Assembly (NCBI GenBank): GCA_019187225.1
Contig: JABAQQ010000014.1
Coordinates: forward strand, 124,001-188,000
DNA from: Saprospiraceae bacterium
GTDB taxonomy: Bacteria > Bacteroidota > Bacteroidia > Chitinophagales > Saprospiraceae
Length of the DNA stretch: 64,000 bases
Direction of reading: 5' to 3'
Shown in pieces: positions 16,200 to 27,600 of the stretch; position 1 is the stretch's first letter; the number at the start of each line of letters is the position of its first letter. A model generated the notes under the pieces. It saw only the letters and a program-made list of their open reading frames with translations, did not search any database and was not told where the DNA came from. Position numbers and translations under genes: made by a program.

Positions 16200-19100
16200 A
16201 TGAAAAAAACAATTGGGTACATTCTTCTCTTAATGCTGCCGTTATTGCCCGCTCAGTCCTCCGCTCAGATCATCGTTGCGGCAGATGATTTCCTCACCAT
16301 CACGTTGGGACAAAGTTTCAATTACAACGTGACCGACAACGACTCCATATCGCCGGGTGCGTTTGTTCACACCTATTTAAGTGGTGATTCACTGTGTTTC
16401 TTTTTGGAACCGAATGGACAACTGTTCTTTTCCGGTTCGCCGGAATGTTGCGGACAGCATTTTCTGACGTATTATTACGACGATTGTGCCGGTATTTGCT
16501 CCGCCAACGTCGTGATAACGGTTCTTTGCAAACCGGATTGCTATTTTGTCAACCTCGATGATCTGCCACCGTCCGACAATGGAGGGCAGCAGTGTGCCAA
16601 CGCCTGTGAAAATTCCGAAGCCATCTACTACGTTCCCTACAATCCGGGCTATACCTACACCTGGTCGGTATCCGGCGGCACCTTCGTGCCGGGCTCCAAT
16701 CCGGCCGAGATCCGGGTAAGTTGGGGGCCTAAAGGCAACGGTACCGTCTTGCTGACGACTGTCAACAGCGCCGGCGAATCCGTATTGAAGTTAGTCTGCG
16801 TTGATATTCTGGAAGGCCCTGTGGCGGATTTTGAAGCGCCCAATTCGGTTTGTCTGAACGAACCGGTCACCTTTAACAATACATCTACCGGCGGCGACGG
16901 CTTTTTCTGGGATTTCGGCGACGGGCAGACGTCCTCCATGTTCGCGCCGACGCACGAATACACGGCTCCCGGCACCTACACCGTCTGCCTCGTCGTCACC
17001 CGCCAAAACTATGAGACGAACATCCCTAATGAGAATAAAAACGCCCCGCCGAACGACAACTTAAAGCAACAGCAACCCGGCGATCTTTTATGCTGCTGTA
17101 CGGATACTATCTGTATGGAGCTTGTAGTAGAACCCCTGCAGGCGCCAAACATTTACTGTATCTCCACGCTTTGCGCCAACGACAATACCGAATACTGGAC
17201 TGACGCCGCCAATTGCAGCACCTACACTTGGTCGGTTAAGGATGAAAATGGTATGCCGCTGGCTTTTAGCGGACAAGGGACAGACCGTATTGCGGTTCAA
17301 TGGGGCGGAGGCCCGACCGGCACCGTATCCCTGTACGTAGAAGGCTGCGACGACCTGTACTGCGCAGATACAGTCAGTGTCACGGTGCCGATCCTGTCTG
17401 CGACCACAACCATCAACGGCCCCGCAACGGTGTGCAACGAAGCCACCGCCACCTACACCGTGCAAAAATGGATCAGCGCGCACTACGAATGGGAAGTGTT
17501 GAACGGCGAGATCATTTCCGGTCAGGGGACCAATACAGTGACGGTGTTTTGGTTTGGCGCCGGCAGCGGGTCCATCAATGTACAATATTACAGTGATTTC
17601 CTCGGCGGTTTGCCAGGGCATGATCCGGCGGATTGTACGGGCGCCGCCAGCCTCGCCGTAGAGGTCAAACCCCGTTTTGAAATCGCAGGGCCGGCGCTGG
17701 AATGCATCTATTCTCCGACCTCTCTATTTGCCTCTCCCGGCACCAATTACACCTGGAGCATCAGCCCTCCCGCAACTTTCAGCGGACAGGGAACCGGCGC
17801 CATTTCTGTGGACTGGCCCAACTCCGGAACATTTGTGGTGACGGCAGTGCCCACTGACCCAACACTTTATTGCAATGCATCGGCCAGCAGAGCGGTAGAG
17901 GTGATCGAGGTACCCAAACCGATCGGTATAAATGGGCCGGCCGACATTTGTCCGGGCGGAACTTATACCTATACCGGGCAGACGTCCGAGGCGGGCGTCG
18001 GATTCGACTGGACGGTTACCGGCGGCACAGCGGCTTATTACAACAGCACTTCGATTGAAGTAACGTGGGATGCGACGGGGCCCTACAGCCTTGCCCTGAA
18101 ACAATCGCTGTTATCAACGCCCTACTGCTTTTCAGAGCCGTTTGAACTGACGCTCGCGCCCAAACTACTGAACAGCCCGGTGACCATTGACGGCCCCATC
18201 GCCTGTATCAACAGCCTTCAAAATTACTCCGCCAGCCCTTTGCAACACCCTGACGCCACATATACCTGGTCAGTAACGCCCGCATTCCTGGGCAGCGTAG
18301 CCAACGGCCAGGGCACCCCGGATGTGCAGATACAATGGAACAATGACGTGGGCACGGCAGATTTGACGCTGACGGTCGAGTTGTGCGGTGTCGCCCTCAT
18401 CACCACCCGCACGATCGAAGTATTCGCACCGGTAGCGCCGGTCATCGCTCCGACAGGGCCATTCTGCACGGGCAATCCGGTGACGCTCGACGCAGGCGCC
18501 GGTTTTACTTCGTATCTGTGGTCTGTCGGAGGCGCCACGACCCAAACGGTCACCATTTCCGCCAACGGCGACTATTCGGTCACGACGACCGATGCGAACG
18601 GTTGCACGGCCAGCGACAGCTACGAGGCTGTAGCGGGGCCTGTAGCCAAAATTGTGTCCCCTCAAACCAGTGTAAAATTGATATGCCTGACCAATCCGGC
18701 TTCCGTCACCCTGACGGCGCAGGATGGGCCGGGGTTTAGCTTCGAATGGTTCCGCGATGGTATATCAGTGGGTAACTCGATCTCATTTTTACACCTCAAT
18801 ACCAACATTATTGCTTCGTTCAATTATCAGGTTGTGGTAACCGATGCCTTCGGTTGTACCGCTACCTCCGATCCGGTGGAAATCAGGCAAATAGACTGTT
18901 CCGGAAGCGGCGGAATGGGCGGGACCTGCACATCGCAGCCGTTTACATTGTCCTTTACGGCGGTCAATCAAACACCCGAATGCTACGTCGTGGATTTCAC
19001 AGTTTCTGCCAGCCCCAATGTGACGCTCGAGGGATGGGATTTTGACGATCCCAACAACAATGCGAACAGCGGTACCTTGGCCAATGCCATACACGCGTAT

Positions 19101-21554
19101 ACCACCGCCGGACCGCATGAAGTCGTCCTCATTGCCACCGTACCCGAACTCTCGGGGCCAGGCTTCTGTCTGGTGGGTGTGGTACAAACGGTCAACGTTC
19201 CTTTGGTCGCCAACTTTAAATCCTCTTTTGTCTGCGAAACGGTAACCTTCACCGATATGTCCGCTATTTCGCCCATCAGTTGGTTGTGGTCGTTTGGCGA
19301 CGGCAACACATCGAACCTGCAAAATCCGGTGCACACCTATCCGGGACCCGGCACTTACGACGTCACCCTGACGGTCAGTGATGCTTCCGGCTGCCAGGCG
19401 ACGGTCGAAAAGCAGGTCACTGCGGGTGGCGCTCCCGTGCCGGTGATAACGGCCGCACCCAGCCCGTACTGTGTAGACAAATCTATCCTTTTCAGTGCTG
19501 CCGGCCCCTCCATCGTGTCGTGGTTCTGGGATTTCAGCGATATGGCCGAAAATGCCAGCCCGAGCCCCTATCACACCTATGTGGCCACCGGTTCCTACAA
19601 TGTAACCCTGACCGTAACGGATGCGAGAAGCTGCACCAACACAGCAGTATTCCCACTGACGGTCAATCCATTGCCGCCCGACGACGTGATCACGGCCGCT
19701 CCCGGTCTTACAGTCTGCGACGGCGCGACAGTGACCCTGACAGCGCCATCGGGAACGGGGTATACCTACCTGTGGTCCACTTCCGAAACCACGCAATCCA
19801 TTAACGTCACCACCAGTGGCGATTACAGCGTCACGGTGACGGGCCCCGACGGCTGTACCATGACACCCGATGCGGTGACCGTTGTGATGCTGCCTTTGCC
19901 ATCCACTGTTATTTCAGGCAGTCACTACATCTGCAACAGCGGCTGTATCCAGCTGCGGGCGCCTTTGGGCAGTGCCTGGTCGTACCAGTGGTATGATGCC
20001 AGCGGCCCAATCGCCGGTTCAAACCTCCCGTTCACTTCTGTTTGCGACTATAATCTGGCTTCCCCATATACGGTACAGGTCACGGATGGCAATACGCTTT
20101 GTTCAGCCACATCTGCTCCGTTCGATGTATCGGTCGTGTCATCTCCGTCATTTGGCGTCATCATTACGCCGGACGACTGCGAGGGGGTTCCTGTCACGCT
20201 CCAGGTCAATCCCATTCAGCCCGATGTGGTATACGCCTGGAGCAACGGCGCTACCGGCTTTTTCACCGTCGTTCAGCAAGCGGGGACTTATATTGCGGTC
20301 GGGAGAGATACCGTCACGGGCTGCCAGAGTTCGGCCGCGGCCATCATTTATCCGCAACCCGATCTCTGCCTGGTGCCGGTGGGTTGTTATGAAGTCTGCG
20401 ACCCCGATACGATCTGCGGACCGGATGGGCTGGCTTCTTATCAATGGAACATGAATGGAATGCCGATACCCGGAGAAACCGGCCAGTGTCTGATCGTGAC
20501 GCAAAACGGCGACTATAGCCTGACCGGCACTACGCCGGATGGTTGTTCGCTGACGACGGACACCCTGCGCCTGGAGACGAAGAATTGCAATTGCGTCGGC
20601 ATGAATGTCGCCATCAACTGTCCGGCAAACATTGCGGTTTCAGCACCCGGCGGTTCGGCTTCAGCCATTGTGAACTACGCTTCGCCGACAGCCACCACCG
20701 ATTGCACCTGCCCGGGCATCGTGCTCGAACTGACAGCCGGCCTGCCTTCCGGGAGCGCCTTCCCGGTCGGCACTACCCAGGTGTGCTATATGGCTACCGA
20801 CAGTTGCGGAAATACGGCTTCCTGTTGTTTCAACGTCATCGTAAGCGGCGCGGATACGGCCTGCGATGTTAAAACCATCGGCTGTTTGAAGTACGAATTG
20901 CTCACCATCACGCAAAATACCGACCTGGACAGAACCTACCGGATCAGGGTGACGAACACCTGTTCTTCTAAATTGATTTACACCGCTTTTCAACTGCCGA
21001 ATGGTGTGACAGCGACTGCGCCCGCAGATAACACAGTTTATACTGCGTCCAGTGGCCGGCAATACCAGGTGCGCAATCCGAATTTCTCGCCGTTCTATTC
21101 GATCCGGTGGAAATCCATTACTCCCGGCATGGCCAACGGCGAATCGGATATTTTCTATTATACTTTGCCGGCCCAGGCTGAACCGGATTACATCCACGTT
21201 ACCGGTCGTTTGGAAAATCAATTGTCCTACGAAGCGCACATCAATACTTTCTATTGTCCCGTCACCCCGATGCCCAAACCCGGGCAACAGGCACAAGCAG
21301 GTTCATTCCTGCGGATATTCCCCAATCCGACGAGCGGGACGCTTTACGCCGACCTGTCCACCTGGAAAGGCGAAGAAGTGCGCATCCGGATATTGGGTGC
21401 AAGCGGACAACAAGTGATGGACATCTCCCTGACAGCCGATGCTGCACCGCAGCCCGTTCCATTGCCGGAGCATTTGGCAAATGGTTTGTATGCGCTGGAT
21501 GTCATCGCGACAGATGGAGAACGAGCGATAGTACGGTTCGTGTTGGAGCGGTAA
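16200..21554 (+). CDS. Large PKD/HYR-domain surface protein with T9SS type A sorting domain
   Basis: I start at the ATG at 16200 (MKKTIGYILLLMLPLLPAQS, signal peptide ending SSAQ), not at 16104. The protein is 1784 residues. PKD domains lie near residues 206-270 (FFWDFGDGQTSS), 1000-1064 (WLWSFGDGNTSN) and 1078-1144 (WFWDFSDMAENA). Between them are many Ig-like or SprB-like modules with paired cysteines. A HYR-like domain lies near 1460-1550 (INCPANIAVSAPGG). The end (about 1700-1784) is a type A sorting domain (FLRIFPNPTSGTLYADLS, with closing IVRFVLER) that directs export by the type IX system and cell-surface attachment. Probable adhesin or gliding-related protein. A hairpin with a T-run follows at 21587. 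Confidence 0.9.
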   Translation: MKKTIGYILLLMLPLLPAQSSAQIIVAADDFLTITLGQSFNYNVTDNDSISPGAFVHTYLSGDSLCFFLEPNGQLFFSGSPECCGQHFLTYYYDDCAGICSANVVITVLCKPDCYFVNLDDLPPSDNGGQQCANACENSEAIYYVPYNPGYTYTWSVSGGTFVPGSNPAEIRVSWGPKGNGTVLLTTVNSAGESVLKLVCVDILEGPVADFEAPNSVCLNEPVTFNNTSTGGDGFFWDFGDGQTSSMFAPTHEYTAPGTYTVCLVVTRQNYETNIPNENKNAPPNDNLKQQQPGDLLCCCTDTICMELVVEPLQAPNIYCISTLCANDNTEYWTDAANCSTYTWSVKDENGMPLAFSGQGTDRIAVQWGGGPTGTVSLYVEGCDDLYCADTVSVTVPILSATTTINGPATVCNEATATYTVQKWISAHYEWEVLNGEIISGQGTNTVTVFWFGAGSGSINVQYYSDFLGGLPGHDPADCTGAASLAVEVKPRFEIAGPALECIYSPTSLFASPGTNYTWSISPPATFSGQGTGAISVDWPNSGTFVVTAVPTDPTLYCNASASRAVEVIEVPKPIGINGPADICPGGTYTYTGQTSEAGVGFDWTVTGGTAAYYNSTSIEVTWDATGPYSLALKQSLLSTPYCFSEPFELTLAPKLLNSPVTIDGPIACINSLQNYSASPLQHPDATYTWSVTPAFLGSVANGQGTPDVQIQWNNDVGTADLTLTVELCGVALITTRTIEVFAPVAPVIAPTGPFCTGNPVTLDAGAGFTSYLWSVGGATTQTVTISANGDYSVTTTDANGCTASDSYEAVAGPVAKIVSPQTSVKLICLTNPASVTLTAQDGPGFSFEWFRDGISVGNSISFLHLNTNIIASFNYQVVVTDAFGCTATSDPVEIRQIDCSGSGGMGGTCTSQPFTLSFTAVNQTPECYVVDFTVSASPNVTLEGWDFDDPNNNANSGTLANAIHAYTTAGPHEVVLIATVPELSGPGFCLVGVVQTVNVPLVANFKSSFVCETVTFTDMSAISPISWLWSFGDGNTSNLQNPVHTYPGPGTYDVTLTVSDASGCQATVEKQVTAGGAPVPVITAAPSPYCVDKSILFSAAGPSIVSWFWDFSDMAENASPSPYHTYVATGSYNVTLTVTDARSCTNTAVFPLTVNPLPPDDVITAAPGLTVCDGATVTLTAPSGTGYTYLWSTSETTQSINVTTSGDYSVTVTGPDGCTMTPDAVTVVMLPLPSTVISGSHYICNSGCIQLRAPLGSAWSYQWYDASGPIAGSNLPFTSVCDYNLASPYTVQVTDGNTLCSATSAPFDVSVVSSPSFGVIITPDDCEGVPVTLQVNPIQPDVVYAWSNGATGFFTVVQQAGTYIAVGRDTVTGCQSSAAAIIYPQPDLCLVPVGCYEVCDPDTICGPDGLASYQWNMNGMPIPGETGQCLIVTQNGDYSLTGTTPDGCSLTTDTLRLETKNCNCVGMNVAINCPANIAVSAPGGSASAIVNYASPTATTDCTCPGIVLELTAGLPSGSAFPVGTTQVCYMATDSCGNTASCCFNVIVSGADTACDVKTIGCLKYELLTITQNTDLDRTYRIRVTNTCSSKLIYTAFQLPNGVTATAPADNTVYTASSGRQYQVRNPNFSPFYSIRWKSITPGMANGESDIFYYTLPAQAEPDYIHVTGRLENQLSYEAHINTFYCPVTPMPKPGQQAQAGSFLRIFPNPTSGTLYADLSTWKGEEVRIRILGASGQQVMDISLTADAAPQPVPLPEHLANGLYALDVIATDGERAIVRFVLER

Positions 21555-21586
21555 GAGGGGGTACGATTGGTATTGGAATCAAAGCG

Positions 21587-21624
21587 CAGGCCGCTTCGGG
21601 GAATCCGGAGCGGCCTGGTTTTTT
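21587..21624 (+). terminator. Rho-independent terminator of the PKD-domain gene
   Basis: CAGGCCGCTTCGGGG, loop AAT, then CCGGAGCGGCCTG (21587-21617) forms a GC-rich hairpin followed by GTTTTTT-type T-run. It lies 33 bp after the stop codon. A close relative of this hairpin terminates the TonB receptor gene at 44237-44273. Confidence 0.85.
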
Positions 21625-21653
21625 ATTTTAGTTCATTTGGGTGGGATTATAAG
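21625..21653 (-). repeat. Degenerate outermost CRISPR repeat
   Basis: Aligned over 29 bases with the array repeat, 20 positions match, including the block GATTATAAG against GATTACAAG. It is separated from the next repeat (21679) by 25 bases, shorter than a normal 36-base spacer. A decayed repeat here marks the leader-distal end of the array. Confidence 0.6.
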
Positions 21654-21678
21654 ATTTCCTCGTATTGCTCGGTGTTGG

Positions 21679-24600
21679 GTTTTAATTCCATAAGGTGCGA
21701 TTACAAGCCGGCAAATGTACCTACACCTGGCAGGTTGGCGTTAGGTTTCAATTCCATAAGGTGCGATTACAAGAGTAAGCCAGCAGGATTAGAAAGAGGG
21801 CGGTCATTTGTTTCAATTCCATAAGGTGCGATTACAAGCCGCGCCAAGCGCCCGGAAGAATGCCGGAAAGGCGTGTTTCAATTCCATAAGGTGCGATTAC
21901 AAGACCTGGAGCCGCCGCCTGAATCAAACCACACAGAAAGTTTCAATTCCATAAGGTGCGATTACAAGACATAGTAGGCGAAGTCGACGCGGATGCTCTT
22001 ACTGGTTTCAATTCCATAAGGTGCGATTACAAGGTGAAACGTGTCCTGGGCGTGGCTACCGTAGAAGAATGTTTCAATTCCATAAGGTGCGATTACAAGG
22101 AAGCGTGTGCAGTCATTCGGCTACCGCCACGATGTTTCAATTCCATAAGGTGCGATTACAAGGCAGGTCGAAGTAAGCGATACCTGACTTCGCATCATGT
22201 TTCAATTCCATAAGGTGCGATTACAAGTGCTGACGGCATAGGCGATTGTTTTTTTACAACAATGTTTCAATTCCATAAGGTGCGATTACAAGAAAACAGT
22301 TTAGTCACACTCCGCCCCGGCCCTCAAAGTTTCAATTCCATAAGGTGCGATTACAAGCCGGCGATCCGCCATCGAAAGACCGCCCCAAATATCGTTTCAA
22401 TTCCATAAGGTGCGATTACAAGCCTGTTCGCTTTTCAAAAAAGGCCCCCGATATTGCATGTTTCAATTCCATAAGGTGCGATTACAAGCCGGGTGGGCTT
22501 GCGAGCACGTCCTTAGTGTGGGTGTTTCAATTCCATAAGGTGCGATTACAAGTCAGGGAGACACGGTTTCCATCAACTTTGAAACCATGTTTCAATTCCA
22601 TAAGGTGCGATTACAAGTTATACTAAACCCGATCACCGGGTACTTCGATGAATGTTTCAATTCCATAAGGTGCGATTACAAGTGTACAGACGGGTGGTTG
22701 CTGTGGATAGTATGAATAGTTTCAATTCCATAAGGTGCGATTACAAGGTTTACCTGCTCTCTGGTTTGCAAAGTTTCTATCGTGTTTCAATTCCATAAGG
22801 TGCGATTACAAGGTGGCGTGGCTGAGAAAATTGCGCAATTCTTTGAAAGTTTCAATTCCATAAGGTGCGATTACAAGAGGCTTCCGTGATGGTGTGTTTG
22901 TAGGTGAGATATGTTTCAATTCCATAAGGTGCGATTACAAGCAAAACCCTTCCATTTTCTTGCCTTTGTCTGAACAGTTTCAATTCCATAAGGTGCGATT
23001 ACAAGGATTGATCGTGACGAATGCGACGACGGCAGCGGTGTTTCAATTCCATAAGGTGCGATTACAAGCTGCAGGGCGGCAACCGCGCCATCTTCGCATC
23101 GTTGTTTCAATTCCATAAGGTGCGATTACAAGCAAAGAAATAAACAACTGGGCACGGCCAAACGACGTTTCAATTCCATAAGGTGCGATTACAAGAGATT
23201 GGTAACAACGCCGCGCTTGTCGTCTTTCAGTTTCAATTCCATAAGGTGCGATTACAAGGCTATCCTGCATCAGTTCCCATGAGATTTTCATTGTTTCAAT
23301 TCCATAAGGTGCGATTACAAGAAGGGGTGGCGGCGGATCAGCTGAACTTGCGCACATGTTTCAATTCCATAAGGTGCGATTACAAGGAAACGAACCGCTG
23401 CCTTTCCCAATCTGGATGTATCGTTTCAATTCCATAAGGTGCGATTACAAGTCTTAACCGGATTATCGGCGCAAGCGACAACTACAGGTTTCAATTCCAT
23501 AAGGTGCGATTACAAGAAAATGCCGGCTGCTTTCATTTCACCCGTTTGAGTTGTTTCAATTCCATAAGGTGCGATTACAAGCCGGCGTGAAAGAAGTCGT
23601 TGCTCTGCTCTTGAAAATGTTTCAATTCCATAAGGTGCGATTACAAGTTACAAGTAACAATTTAGTGCCAAAAATAACAGAAAGTTTCAATTCCATAAGG
23701 TGCGATTACAAGCGTGTTATTATTCACAAAACAAAATCCGATCAGGCCGTTTCAATTCCATAAGGTGCGATTACAAGACGGGCAGCCGGCGCAGATGGCG
23801 CGCCGGGTTTCTAGTTTCAATTCCATAAGGTGCGATTACAAGCCTGAACAAATCAGCGTCATTGACACCACTCTGCCGTTTCAATTCCATAAGGTGCGAT
23901 TACAAGCTGCAACATTTTTCAGCCAGGGACATCTGCCTATGTGTTTCAATTCCATAAGGTGCGATTACAAGGGTTGTGGTATGGGTTGATCATTGCCCGT
24001 TTTTTTTGTTTCAATTCCATAAGGTGCGATTACAAGCGCAGGGCAAGGGTGTCGCGCAATGTGGTGGTGAAGGTTTCAATTCCATAAGGTGCGATTACAA
24101 GGTGACGAGTTTGCTCATGTTGTTGCGATGTATTCGCGTTTCAATTCCATAAGGTGCGATTACAAGTTTCATGGAGGGCTTTTTCTGCAATGAGTTGAAA
24201 AAGTTTCAATTCCATAAGGTGCGATTACAAGACAGCGGGCCGTACAGCGTCCCTGAAAGCCTCCTGATGTTTCAATTCCATAAGGTGCGATTACAAGGTG
24301 ATGCCGTCGCGGTACCATATGATCCAGTTGGTGGTTTCAATTCCATAAGGTGCGATTACAAGGCGAACGCCTCGATGGGTACCGATACCCTTGTTGGGTT
24401 TCAATTCCATAAGGTGCGATTACAAGTTAACGCATCATGGCAGAAGTAAAGCCACTAAAAGCGTTTCAATTCCATAAGGTGCGATTACAAGGCTGACAGG
24501 GGTGCTGATGTCGGCTTATCTTGCACGTTTCAATTCCATAAGGTGCGATTACAAGGCTGGTGCTTCTGGTGTATCTGGTTGGTTTTCAGGTTTCAATTCC

Positions 24601-27600
24601 ATAAGGTGCGATTACAAGCCCACTACAAACACGCTAATCCACTCAACGCTAAGAGTTTCAATTCCATAAGGTGCGATTACAAGAACAATCGCCTATGCCG
24701 TCAGCAAATGCCTCCACCGTTTCAATTCCATAAGGTGCGATTACAAGGCGAAAAGCCATTCCGCCTCCGCTTCGTGAAAGCCACGTTTCAATTCCATAAG
24801 GTGCGATTACAAGTCATACAGCACAAGTCAATCTTTCCTTAATCAGACGTTTCAATTCCATAAGGTGCGATTACAAGCTTCACGCTGTTCAATCAGGCGT
24901 ACCGAGAACTCTAGTTTCAATTCCATAAGGTGCGATTACAAGATTTGAGGCGCTGAAAGCCTCCGACCTTGATGCCGAGTTTCAATTCCATAAGGTGCGA
25001 TTACAAGCCTATTCCAACAGATACAGAAGCGTTTCATCCGCAAGTTTCAATTCCATAAGGTGCGATTACAAGTAGGGCTGAAATTCGGCCTCGCCGCTGT
25101 TCTCCTTGGTTTCAATTCCATAAGGTGCGATTACAAGTGCCCTGAGTCGGTGAGGCACACGATGCGACATTCGCGTTTCAATTCCATAAGGTGCGATTAC
25201 AAGCTTAAAGTCCGTCCCCGTTCCGACCACGCTCACCGTGTTTCAATTCCATAAGGTGCGATTACAAGTGTGATGAAGTTGTCGTACTTCACCGGCGGCT
25301 TGTAGTTTCAATTCCATAAGGTGCGATTACAAGCAGGGGTCGAGGCACCTTTGCCGCATGATTTCTATGTTTCAATTCCATAAGGTGCGATTACAAGGCG
25401 ATCTGTTGATGTGTCATTCTGTCGTGTTTTTTTGTTTCAATTCCATAAGGTGCGATTACAAGTAGCGTCGGTGGCCTGGGGAATCAGTTCGTTTTTCGTT
25501 TCAATTCCATAAGGTGCGATTACAAGAGACTACGACCTCGGACAGATCGCACGCACGTTCGGGTTTCAATTCCATAAGGTGCGATTACAAGTATAATGCT
25601 TTCAGGTTTTTCTCAGCGAGCATACGCGTTTCAATTCCATAAGGTGCGATTACAAGAAGAAGGCGCAGTGCTCACCATCGTGGACGAAACGAGTTTCAAT
25701 TCCATAAGGTGCGATTACAAGGCCGGTGGCGTGGTTGCCGGTGGCGTCGTGGTAGAAAGTTTCAATTCCATAAGGTGCGATTACAAGCGGAGGATTCGGC
25801 GTTTTCCACGACGTAGTATTCGCGTTTCAATTCCATAAGGTGCGATTACAAGTTTGTCCTTCCAGGATTTCTATGTTCCCGGATGGATGTTTCAATTCCA
25901 TAAGGTGCGATTACAAGTCTACTGCTTTTCCCGTTTAAAATGTTCGCCCAATCGTTTCAATTCCATAAGGTGCGATTACAAGCATGCGGGAGAATATGGT
26001 GCACGTGTCGCTGTTCGGGTTTCAATTCCATAAGGTGCGATTACAAGGCGCTGGCCCCCGGCCTCCCCCTTGCGAAACACCTTGTTTCAATTCCATAAGG
26101 TGCGATTACAAGCGAGTAGCAGCCCTGGTGGGTGAATGTGCCTACGCGTTTCAATTCCATAAGGTGCGATTACAAGCCACCAGCGCCACATTGAAGCAAC
26201 ACAATTTCAAAAGTTTCAATTCCATAAGGTGCGATTACAAGATCGGCGCAGCGCCGGTAGCGGCGTTCAGCTCCGAAGTTTCAATTCCATAAGATGCGAT
26301 TACAAGAACATTTGGCACTGTGCAATCTGGGGTTTTTACTGAGTTTCAATTCCATAAGGTGCGATTACAAGTTTCGCGGGGGTGACGCAGCCATTATAAC
26401 TACGTCGGTTTCAATTCCATAAGGTGCGATTACAAGGATATATCCCGCTGCAGATGACCACGCAGGATTTCAGTTTCAATTCCATAAGGTGCGATTACAA
26501 GGACGCCATCTTCAACGACGACAACTCCCCCATCCGCGTTTCAATTCCATAAGGTGCGATTACAAGGAGATTCAAACACGTGCTCATTTGGGAATCCCAC
26601 AAGTTTCAATTCCATAAGGTGCGATTACAAGTGTTCGGATGGATCACCACCATCTTCCAGGGTGCCCAGTTTCAATTCCATAAGGTGCGATTACAAGATT
26701 CCGAACCGGACAGCCCCTCACCGTCATCCACGTGTTTCAATTCCATAAGGTGCGATTACAAGCCGTTGTCGCCGAACTCGACGAACACATCGCCTAATTC
26801 GTTTCAATTCCATAAGGTGCGATTACAAGCTGCAAGTGTATCTCCGCAGGCGCTTCGCGCAGCACAGGTTTCAATTCCATAAGGTGCGATTACAAGACAG
26901 TTCGCTCGCTCACCTCGATTTGTTCTGAAATCGTTTCAATTCCATAAGGTGCGATTACAAGAAAATATGCTCGTGAAAACGCCATTCCACCAATAAAGTT
27001 TCAATTCCATAAGGTGCGATTACAAGCGCTTTCGCACTAAGTACACGCATACCTCGTGCAGGTTTCAATTCCATAAGGTGCGATTACAAGGGGAATGGAC
27101 GTGTAGGCGCGAAAAGTGCCTCGCAGGTTTCAATTCCATAAGGTGCGATTACAAGTTTAGAGTAATCGCAGTCAAAAATCCAGTCTTGCAGTTTCAATTC
27201 CATAAGGTGCGATTACAAGTCCATCGGCCAGATCGCTTCCTTATAGCCTATTAGCGTTTCAATTCCATAAGGTGCGATTACAAGCAGATTCACATATCTC
27301 ATATTGCCATCCTTATCCCTGTTTCAATTCCATAAGGTGCGATTACAAGATGGTAATCTTGAGGTTACCGTTGGGTAATTCATTCGTTTCAATTCCATAA
27401 GGTGCGATTACAAGACTTCCCATCATGCCACCTCTTTGCCTCATATTTTCGTTTCAATTCCATAAGGTGCGATTACAAGTTCGTAGTCAATAGGGCCGCC
27501 CTGATCGTTTTCCTGTTTCAATTCCATAAGGTGCGATTACAAGGACATTCTGCGCCAGCCACCAAGGCGCAAAAAGCGTGTTTCAATTCCATAAGGTGCG

